Part shown: positions 1 to 64,000 of the stretch, one piece after another
Numbering within the stretch: position 1 is the first letter of the stretch
Layout: each line of letters starts with the position of its first letter
Source: Blastomussa wellsi
Taxonomy: Eukaryota > Cnidaria > Anthozoa > Scleractinia > Plerogyridae
Reading direction: 5' to 3'
Length of the DNA: 64,000 bases
NCBI GenBank assembly: GCA_947652115.1
Contig: OX393566.1
Span: forward strand, 16,643,958 to 16,707,957
Made by a program: the position numbers and the translations under genes
Notes under the pieces: model-generated
What the model was told of the DNA's origin: nothing
Seen by the model: the letters and a program-made list of their open reading frames with translations, nothing else
Databases searched by the model: none

Positions 1-1183
1 TAGCAAATGCATTAAACACATGCATAAGTATCTTAAAATGTGAAGCATAGACTGACAACGAGAAATGGAAATTTAGAATTAGTTGTTGCCACCTTCTTCC
101 CTGCGCTGGAATCATAAGTCGCATGCAGTTCTCCGGAGAGGTCTAACAGTAGCCAAAGGTTGTCTTATAGCATGCAGACGATCGACACAGAGAAACAACA
201 TCGCTAAAGAAACCTTACTTACAGTAAGTCATTTATTTTAACACTAATAGCTAGGTAATATCATCATCCTCTGTCCTGTACCGCCCCGTTCCTGTACCCG
301 GACAATCAATTCTTCTCCTCTAAGTTTGTCTGTCTCTTACTACATTCTCCAATTCTCAAGCTTCTTAATTCTAGCTGTGACGTTTCTTTATCGGAGGGTT
401 TCCGTCACGTCTTTACTGGCCGTACCTGCTTGCCTTCCGGTGTAACAATTGCATTGAATTAGAATGAGCAACGCCAAGCGATTGAAAAATAATACCTTAT
501 CTTAAAACCTTTCGTTTTTGCAAAAACACTGCAAGGGTGCGTTATACACATAACGCCGAACTACAACTGAATTGTTTGTAGCAAAATCAAATATGTTCAA
601 ACAGTGTCATGATTTCTAAACCTTTTCATGTATTTATTAACAATGGGTTAATAGGCTTCGAGCGAACAGTCAACGAGAAGCAATGTGACCACTGGTAGAA
701 ACACAGCGCAAGTAGTCTATTTCTTTCAGTTGTTTCAGCGGTTTTCCCCGCTTACTCGTATATAGTTTTTCCAACATAAATACAAAGGGACACCGTTTTC
801 AAACCCGTGTATCATGACAACACAAGTAATAACAGACCAAATGGCAGGTTTTCGTTGTCAAGGTTTTCAAAATCCACCCACCCTCTTGCCCACTGTCCGT
901 TTTTCTTGTTTCCGAATACTTTGTTCACCGAATGCGGCTAGAGCGAAAATTATGACCCCATCATTTCTTAGCTGTCAGCTATGTTCATAAAGAATCATTC
1001 GTTGGGTTTTGCGAGAGATGGGACTCAGAGCAAGCGCCCCAAGGTAGAATAATATTCGGCCCTATGTGTTGTCATTAATGAGGTGTGGGAAGCAATTTCT
1101 GCCCGGGGAATGCGTGTATTTGTAGTTGGATATTAATTGTTTTGGAAATAGTTCATGTAAGGAACAATTTAGAATTATCGTAT

Positions 1184-1355
1184 AGACCAGTTTCGATATA
1201 TTAATATTTTTTCATGTCGCCGAGGCTTAGGGGAATAAAACAAATGATTTTGCATCGAGGCTTGGGGATGAATAAATGATTAATTTATTTATTTTCAAAT
1301 TTCCCTAAGCCCCGGTGCCATGTTAGAATTTTAATATATATATCGGAACTGGTCT
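1184..1355. repeat. Short MITE-like inverted repeat
   Basis: AGACCAGTTTCGATATATTAA at the left end is matched in reverse at the right end (TTAATATATATATCGGAACTGGTCT region). Inner arms carry GCCGAGGCTTAGGGGAATAAA and its complement-like partner. A related copy lies at about 20965-21100, so this is a dispersed family. Confidence 0.75.
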
Positions 1356-2605
1356 GTTGCTGGGTAAACTAGTTGGAAAAATTGAAAAATATGAACGCAA
1401 ATATTTGGGAAACTCTCAATAATACAAAGCTACTACAAGTTGGAAAAAATTCCACGCATAGGAAAACGTGTTTTTCTTTTTACATTTAGCAAAGTAAGGC
1501 ATCATTGCTGAATAGTAGATTTATTTGAATGAATTTTCCAAACACTCCTAGATGTTTGCGCTGCTTCCCCCAAAGTAAGCAATGTGGACGCCTGCCAGAT
1601 TTATCAGCGCACGTCCTGTACAAAAGCACCTGAAACATCATGAGATGATTATTGCGAATTTTTTAATACAGAAATATGTGATAATAAACAATTGAATTAA
1701 CAACAATAAACAATGTGTGGCTGCATTGGCTAAATCTATATATTATTTGAGAAAAGATGTGTTACACTTTCTTCCATTATTTCTTTGGAGATTCCTGTCA
1801 TTTTTCTGGTTTGCAAGATATCGTTACTTGACTTGTGTGAAATTCTTCGTCTATTCTGGAAACTAGCTCCAACATCTACAAAAGCACAAGAGTGACTGAA
1901 TGTATCAATTGCTATCATATTTTTAGCTTTTAGATATGCAAAAAGAGCACGCGGAAACAAACTAGTTTCTGTTCTTGGGCAAAATTAAAAATACAGAATG
2001 GATTTTGCTAGGCCGTCTACTTTGTTAACGCATGAGACACCCTTCGATAACATCAAAAAATTTCAGTGACAATCAATGGTCACTGGAATTAAACATCTGT
2101 TTTGTTAAGAACAATAGAGGCGCACTTTCTTAGCCATACCAGGTGGTTTTTTCGGAAGTCGCTCAAGGGAGCTTGAACCTTCCATAGTTGCTTCGATGTT
2201 GGCCAGGTTTGAACTAGTGCGAGCGTTATCCAAATTTTGGGAGATGACGTTTTCAGGGGGTCTTAAAGTTTGACTTTATGTTGAATTGTGTAAAAAGTGA
2301 TGCCATTGCTTTGGCCGATTCCGAGAAAATGGGATTTTGATGAACGTGCTCTCAGGTGGTCTCATTGCCTTTTTGTATATAATTTTTAGCAGTCAGTTAA
2401 TTCAGGCATCGTCAGCACAACTATTACACTTTAATTTCTGAGAACTGTCCAATTAAGGAACGGTTTTAATTAGGACTTTCAGTAATATATAGATTTGTGA
2501 CAATTAAATGTTAGTACGCCATTGCCCAGTGACATGTGAAATATAGGCCAAAAAACAGGAGCCTAAAAGTCTAAATGCAGAGCGTCCGTAGTTTTTCTGG
2601 TGTTT

Positions 2606-2766
2606 GATCAGCCGTTTTAAAATCCTTTATCGTTAGCAGGATTAAAACGGCTGATGTGATTGGATTCCCTTTGTTTGATTTCAGCGAATCAAATCGTGTG
2701 TCCCCAGAGCCACTTGTTCCTCGTGCACAGGCCCAGCCGGCAAAGAGGGACAAGCGGCTCTGGGGA
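2606..2766. repeat. Hairpin repeat pair
   Basis: Two consecutive inverted pairs are visible. ATCAGCCGTTTTAAAATCCT pairs with AGGATTAAAACGGCTGAT (about 2607-2655). GTCCCCAGAGCC (about 2700) pairs with GGCTCTGGGGAC (about 2755-2766). This looks like a composite non-autonomous element; ends were not defined. Confidence 0.5.
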
Positions 2767-3124
2767 CGAGAATGGGTCAACATATTTCTGGAGCATGGCC
2801 GCCATGTTGGGGGTGATTTCGTTGTCGTGAACGTCGTCGCCGTCGTACGCGCCCGCGAACCATGCCGCTAGCCGTTTTGACCATGAAAAATGAACTACAC
2901 GGTTCTCTTACAATTTCTAGGGCTATGAGGGAAATAGGACCATTTTGTTTCAACCAATCAAATCCAACGAAAACGACATCTGATACAGATGCAGCACAAA
3001 TTATAGCATCAGCTCCGTCTGTGAACTTGTTGAATTGTCAGTTGGCAATGGCGGACTTTCGGTGAAATTTGCCGGAATTTGCCATTTTTTTGTGATATTT
3101 TCAACAATAGTTACGAAAGATCAG

Positions 3125-3275
3125 CAGTATCCTAGCAGTATGCGGGACGCGTGTCACATAAGAACTCAGTAAAAATAACTTAGCTCTCCATGAGTTCTCG
3201 TAGCTCAGTGGATACAGCGCCCGCCCGGTGTTCGGGAGGTCGTCGGTTCGATTCCTGTCCCACGCTCGTGTCATG
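3125..3275 (+). repeat. tRNA-derived SINE
   Basis: A polymerase III A box (TAGCTCAGTGG, 3201) and B box (GGTTCGATTCC, 3245) sit at the usual spacing, but the acceptor arm does not pair, so this is a SINE rather than a tRNA gene. The leader GCAGTATGCGGGACGCGTGTCAC recurs in opposite orientation near 58480-58510. Confidence 0.65.
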
Positions 3276-4079
3276 TTGATTAATTAATCTTTCATATTCT
3301 TGGTTTGTTTACGTCTTTCAGTGATAAAGACCGGTTAAACTCAAAAAGCTTTATTGGAGAAGCTGAAGAGTTGGTTGAAGAGTGTTTATCATCAACCTCT
3401 TAAACACCAACAAAAACATGTGTCATTTTGATATTCTTTGTTACAATATGTCAGTTATTACTAATAACTGTTCGATCTATATTATTTTTTGTTTCATATA
3501 AGGCATGCTTTAATTTATTCATATTAAATCAGTCCGGAAAGTAATGAGTATAATTTTTAGTGACATATCTGTGGTAGTTGAATCTCAAAGCCAGTTTTTC
3601 AGTTTCCCCCCACCCACTTTCCCAGAAATTGACGTGTTACCCCCTTCCTTAGGCTGTGAGTTTATATTGTGCCCCCCTCTCATTTTACTGCCACCTCCTT
3701 ATCGTTTTTATCTATAAAATGTGCATATTTATTTGTATCTGTATAGTTACGATAGTTTTATAATTCAGTTAGTTAGTTAGTTCATGTGCATTCACTGATA
3801 TACATTTTTTATCTTTACCTTTCATTTATCTTCTTTTTCTTGTTGTCCCTGTGAAATAATTGGTGCGTCCATAGACTTTTCAATTCTATGGGTGTACCGT
3901 TCATAGCGATGTGTTCGTCAAGTAAATAAACTATGTCTATGTCTCCAGATACTTATTACACAGTCCCTAACGTGATAGACAAGTCATCGAAATTCCAGAA
4001 GTTTAATTCTTGATATTCAGTACTTCAGTCTGTCATTCTTCGTGCATAACAGTTTTGCTGACAATGCAGGATTAGCCGT

Positions 4080-4250
4080 CAAGCAATATAATTAATAAGT
4101 AATTGACCAATTTCGAAATAATTAGATTAAAAAAATCCTCTGACATTGGCCTCATCAAATGTGGTTGTGTTTTCATCCAATTATTTCCAAATTGAAGAGC
4201 ATGTAATCCTATTACATACTAATTTGGTCTACGCCTACAAAAGTAATTAT
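4080..4250. repeat. Diverged dispersed repeat (copy A)
   Basis: AATTATTTCCAAATTGAAGAGCATGTAATCCTATTAC resembles the sequence at about 32826-32870 (copy B). Both have an inverted, GGAAATAATTAG-like partner upstream. A short non-autonomous transposon family is likely. Confidence 0.45.
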
Positions 4251-4609
4251 AATTGGAAACCGCTTGCATAAATTTTGTAAAAAAAAATGTCATCTCGAGC
4301 TCGAGGTCGGTAACGTTGCTGTTTAATTTTATGTGCATGGCCTTTCAAATGTTCCTCAGAATAATAACTTTTCGTTTTCTCAGCATCCCACAAGCCACAT
4401 TAGCATGTATCGGAAAATATTTCGCAAACCATTCGAGCGCCCTGTTTAGTGCAAAATGAATTATTTGCGAAATTTGTACACGAGGAAATGAAACTTGAAA
4501 ACGATACCCGAGAATGAGGACACACAATTGCAAACACGAAATCTGCGAGAAAACATTTAGTACATCAGAAGCCCAATTTTACTGCCTTAGGCCTAGTTTA
4601 TAGGTCGAA

Positions 4610-4700
4610 TTTAATTCAGACGAATTCAAATTGAATTCGTCGATCAGTCGACGATTAGTCGACGGGTGATTTAGACGTCGAATTTATAACACGAATTTAA
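4610..4700. repeat. Dense short palindromes of GAATT and TCGAC
   Basis: Stacked inverted words (GAATTCAAATTGAATTC, GTCGACGATTAGTCGAC, GACGTCGAATTTATAA) give strong local secondary structure. No coding potential was seen. Confidence 0.4.
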
Positions 4701-7700
4701 TTTTTTTACCCGCGCTTCCATACCCGAGCCTTCAGAATTTATCTGTTAACCAGCGGTGAATTAAAAAAACGCATAAAACACGCAGATTACGTGGATAAAT
4801 AAATATAAAATGGCAAGGGTCTTCGTTGAAAGGTTCGTTTTGCCCAGAAGCCCCAGCACGTGGCAGATAACGGTACACACTTATGTTTGCCTCCCATCCC
4901 AACGTCTCTTCGTTCTCTTCGGCAATCGAACATTCCAATCAAACACATACACTTTTTCCACAAGATATGCCTCTCGCCAGGCATCGTGTTAAAATTAAAT
5001 CCGCTGCGTTGGGAGCCCCGCTTTTCTTCAAGCTTGTCAGCGACATTGTTCTTCTTGCAAGTCTTTTTTATAAAGAGGATCAAAAGCGGGATTATTTTTC
5101 AGTTAGTATTATTCAGTTGCACCGTCGTTTGCATCTCAGCGCGAACAGGTGAGCAAAAAACATGTCCTAATTGGTTATCAAACGTTTTCTGTTTGTTTGT
5201 CAAACGTCTGGCGAATGTGTACTGGCAATAAATATATTTTTCCTGCGGCACTGAAATAGCAGCCCTCTTCTCCCCAATTTTTCAGACAGTTGATTATTGA
5301 CAGATTATCGTATTGTTATATTCACCCTAAAAGAACAAAGAAACCGAACCAAGGCTAGAAAAATATGAGGCAACTGGTGGATAGTCCCTGACAAACCATT
5401 AACCAAGGATGAGATGGGGAAAGGCCAAATAGACAGCTGACCAATTTCAGGAAATTGTGGCAAGTAAACACATAATTTAGGATAGAAAAATACAGTTTTG
5501 TTCCAGATACAAATGCAATCACCCGCATAACTTTGAACAGTTCAGGCATTTAATGATCATGTCATCAGCGCCTATCATTTGCAGTTGTTCTTTTTTCTAA
5601 GATGGGTTATCTTGAATTTGTGACTCGGAGGCAGTTTACACAGTTTTTGTTTTACGACGTGAAACAAACGTCAGGTGAGGAAAACGAAGCAGGTTAATTT
5701 ACATCATTTTTAAAAATAATTCATTGTTTCACCAAAACACGTGTTTAAGTAAGTAATTTTTATTCAGTTCAAAGAAATGATAAAAAAGTGCTTTAAACGG
5801 CTTTATTTCAAATAACTCAGTCGGCGCAATGATCACACGCAACAGTCTATTGTTTACTTTTCGTTGATGTTTTCAATTAAATTCGTTTATTTCAGCGGCT
5901 CCTCAATACGCTTAAAGTGATTTTAAGATGCAATTTACAACTGTAAAAATCGGTCCCAACGTCGAAGTTTGAAGCAATCTGGAGTAATGGCACACGAGCA
6001 AAAATATCTCTGAATTCATGACTCCATTACAACTTTTCCTGCTTATGGTAAACGAAGACACCTTTCAAACAGTTTTTTAAGTAATTCTCTCGAATGGCGC
6101 TGACGTCAACTCGTAACCTGTTTTTTTCATTCGAACACTTTGCTTTTCAGGGAAAAGCATCGAAACAATTCAGTTCTTTTTCCTCGGAAACGCAAATGAA
6201 ATTTACATTCCCAATTTTCAGCTTTTTTCGGCCATATTTGGCAATTGTCTGGCAGAAATTCATTTGGCTCTAACTTCAAGCCTTTTTGAGCGGAAGTAAG
6301 CTATGGCAAAGGCTATTTTTGGACAAAATTGTTGAAAAATTTGTTTTTCGTCTTCTGTCGTGAAATCCAAATTTTCTGCCAAAGATGAGATCCAGTTCAA
6401 ACGGTGATTTCAGATGTTGTTTTTGGGCCTCTGTTAAACCGTACAATCAACATTTCAGTGTTACTCCTTAACCATTCGTTGACATTCAGCAGTGTAGTGG
6501 TAGGCTACTTTCCCTGGCGTTTTTCTTGGTGTATTCCCACTTCTTCCGTTGATGCTTTCACGGAGAGTTAGAGAAGAAAAACGTATTTATTTATGCACAT
6601 ATTATTAATTTGCCTCACATTTGGTGGCCTGGGGATGCCAAAGTTTCCGTCAGTTTATGGCTGTGTTCTACATAAGAATACCTTAAATGACAGAAATCCA
6701 AAATATTTTGGCACAAAACGAAGGTACAACGTTTGTAATCGACATCTTCAAGTTGTCATTGTCAAGTGAAAGGTGTAGCTCGTGCATTATAAACAGATCA
6801 GCTTTTTTGTCACTTTACATATTTGCCATCATATATTTATGCATTCTAGACCTATTTACAATGTCCAAACTGACCTACATCTTTTACTTGATAGTTAAAT
6901 CCTGAAGTTATTGAAACGTAGTATTTTCTTCAGGATATCTTTACGATGTTTTTTTACTGAAAATGTATCAAAAAATGCTTTGCTGATACAATCAAAAAAC
7001 GTTACAGTTTACACTAGCTTTCGGATAGTTGTGTAGAATTCAATGTGTAATAATTTCCTCATTTTGAACTTGAAATAAATTATCAACTGGAAACTTGGTA
7101 ACATACTAGGCAGGGGGTTTACTTCCCAAATTGTAGAGATGTGGCTTTGATAGAATTTTAACCGGTCATTTCTAATTTGCATTTCCTTTCCCTGTTAATT
7201 CCTCCCCGCGGACTTGAAAAGGTGTATCACAAAATCATAAAATTCATAAAACGCGACTGGACTCTAGCAACTCACATTTAATCTGTTTCTTGGTAACTTA
7301 CGTGTAGAGACTTTAGAGATCAACGTTTCTTGCTAACAAATTCTGAATAACTGCTCACTTTTTATATTCATGACTTGTTATCGCAGTTTGAGTTACCGAC
7401 GTTGATTAATTACAAATCTCGACTTGGTCTTGCCACCAGTAAGCTACTAATTTATTTTTAAAAAGCACAACGCTTTTCCATTTAAACAAATTAAATATTA
7501 ACTTAAATATTAAAATTCACTCGGATAAGATATTGTAACTCAATGTCCTCAAGATGACAGAAGTTGGTACCGAAACATGTATCTAAAACTGAAAAAGTAA
7601 AAGTTTGATTTGTAAATACAATTCGTGATAGGTAGGTTATTGGGGAATCCTTGTTTGTAATATTTGCCTCATTAGCATAAGCGATTCAGTTTCTGATGGC

Positions 7701-9542
7701 GCTACAAAAAAATCAGTTCTGAATATTGAAAGTCCATAGCACGATTAACTCTGCCAATGAATTTCAGCTCGATGTATTAAATTCTTTTTGTCTGACGCGG
7801 GTTTAAAAACTCAAAATTTTAGAAAGAATTTATGAGCTCATTAGCACTTTTGCTACCCAGAAATTTTGGAGTTTTTGAAAGACAATTTCTTCTTGAATAT
7901 TACACGCAAAGAGCTAAAAATTTCACCATATACTAAATTTCACTAACACTTTAACTGTTTGGAGTCGATTCATATCTAACATGTTCCTTCTGTACGCCAA
8001 GCCGTATGCTAATGAGAAAAAAGGTAAACAATGACGTCAGCATGAATGCCCCTATTATAAAAAGACAACAAGCATTGTTACAGCGACGAGAGGTGACAAC
8101 TTATGCAATTTGTGTCAGGCATTACAAAACGCCACGATTTAAAATAAATAGTTAGCTTTTTGCAATAATTGTAAATTCCCTTTAAGCGGATATAATATCG
8201 CACGCTCGTTTAAATGGTGTGAAAATAGGAGAAACCATTGTTGTTTCTCGTAACATGTACAAACATTTCACTCTTCAGGCGATACGATCGAAACTGGATG
8301 TTTGGATTTGAAAAGGTTCGCTCTTCTCGTCGTTCGAGCAATCTACTTACATTGTAAGATCTGATTTGAATCAGAATAGATTTTCAGACTTTTCGGTTAA
8401 TTCCGTTTGAGCAAAACAGCTTTTTTGAAGACCTGGAAACTGTTTAAAGGGGATTACATTGGTTGAAATCGTCGTGAACCATACACACCCTTAAATACTG
8501 TAAAAAAATAACAGTGGAGATATCTCGTGACTGGTCTAAACATATCAGTTGATATAGCTAACACTGGGAAATAATCCAACAGATTTGAGCTTTGGAAAAG
8601 ATTTTGCTTTTGTCTTCCTCGGAGTCTCGAAAAGAAAACTTTTGAGAATTTGCAACAATGCTCAGCTATGACGGAATGGATTCCTGTGGCTTTTCGTTGA
8701 CACAAGCTGCGTCTAACTCTAGCAATCTATTTTTTCTGAATATATTACCGATGCTGATTTGAAAACGATTTATATTTATTCTTGATTCTGCAGATCTGGT
8801 GAAAGTCTGTTGGAAGAACCAGTTCATTGTCTACTCGGGTAAGACGTCGGATTTCCTGTATAGTTAAAGATTTTGCGATCATTCCGTTCCGTTGTTAATT
8901 ACTTCCATTTAACGTTCCATTTCCGAGTAAATACTCTATTTTGTTGTGTCTAATAGCTTTCTTCTAAAGCTGATTTTCCATCGTTTCTTTTTATAAAAGA
9001 ATGTGGCTTTAACAAATTGGTAGCAGTTAAGTGTGGTTTGTACGAGTGTTAATGTTGCTGTGGGTGAAGGTTGGAAATAGCACTTTGATATTGGCCAAGC
9101 ACCTGCATGTTTTATCTTAGACGACGACAACGGTTCTTGTGAGAAAATACAGTTACAGCATGCAAAAGTATAATGAATAAGTTATAGTAATATGTAACTG
9201 TACGAATTTGGTTTGAAAGTTGAACGGACAAGTACAGAGTTTTATATGCTGCTTTTCCTAGGCTTTTGATTCGCGCTGGATTTTGACTCGACAAGGGGTT
9301 TTCCTTCAAATGAAATGTAAACACGTCGCAGAAGATATTGATTATTTTCTCGACATTTCATTGTAAGCGACCGCATGAGCTGTGGTAATGTGTCTTGTTT
9401 CAGCTCGTTTCAATATGAAAAAAATATCCATAAACTTTTCATTGTTTTAAATCTAAGCCACCTAGCAAATTTCTAATGACTAAAGCATGAAATTTTGCAG
9501 TGTGATTGATTTGAAGTACTAGCAGAGCAGATCAGAACAATC

Positions 9543-64000
<54,458 letters not shown>

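Larger units (their letters stand above)
1..9542. other. 5' flank without a recognisable gene
   Basis: Open frames here are all under about 125 codons, overlap each other on both strands and match nothing I recognise. The interval holds the repeats listed separately, plus a repeat-tail-like stretch near 3720-3950 that ends in AATAAACTATGTCTATGTCT and may be the 3' end of a LINE. It presumably includes the receptor promoter and 5' UTR, but I could not mark a start site. Confidence 0.6.

Noticed and set aside
3190..3270. tRNA gene
   Set aside because: A and B boxes are present, but the acceptor stem does not pair and the anticodon loop is irregular; it fits a SINE.
4787..5231. Overlapping ORFs of about 100-120 codons on both strands
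   Set aside because: Several frames are open at once on both strands in the same place, with no family match and no supporting context; chance opening is likelier.

Overview
This window is genomic DNA from an animal with spliced genes. It is probably an anthozoan cnidarian and most likely a reef coral. I infer this from the mix of mobile elements (Penelope elements with a GIY-YIG domain, a Polinton/Maverick, BEL/Pao, an integrase-type DNA transposon) and the AT-rich introns; no species marker was found.

One host gene spans most of the window on the + strand. It is an ionotropic glutamate receptor subunit of the AMPA/kainate kind. Eleven exons were traced between 9543 and the right edge by reading GT/AG borders with continuous phase. 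They encode a signal peptide, the amino-terminal domain, ligand-binding half S1, M1, the pore loop and M3. The rest of the gene lies beyond 64000. The codon at the classical Q/R pore position is a genomic arginine.

Almost everything else is mobile DNA in the introns, and several insertions can be ordered by their target-site duplications. Intron 1 (9646-16995) holds a decayed Gypsy pol fragment, a Penelope terminal hairpin, and a truncated Penelope coding region split by a 540-bp element that carries the start of a THAP domain. Intron 3 (17783-31355) holds a second Penelope fragment split by an 11.4-kb transposon (19155-30571; perfect 28-bp ends, ATTGC duplication). That transposon encloses a 920-residue protein combining a DDE integrase, a Ulp1-type protease and an OTU domain. 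Intron 5 (32509-57281) holds an R2/R4-type LINE interrupted twice: by a BEL/Pao element (34339-39500, duplication ATGCG) and by a Polinton (40702-55563, duplication CCTTA). Introns 6-10 carry a TTAA-flanked element, a SINE, a 1.9-kb foldback element and a MITE.

The Polinton is recognisable but decayed. It has a protein-primed family B polymerase, a retroviral-type integrase, a packaging ATPase, one intact capsid-like ORF and a set of small membrane proteins. Many of these genes are broken by one-base shifts at homopolymer runs and some by stop codons. Each end is a 57-bp hairpin palindrome. The BEL element has lost protease, reverse transcriptase and RNase H; a PIF/Harbinger transposase fragment lies in their place between gag and integrase.

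The 9.5 kb upstream of the first receptor exon holds only repeats and no convincing gene.
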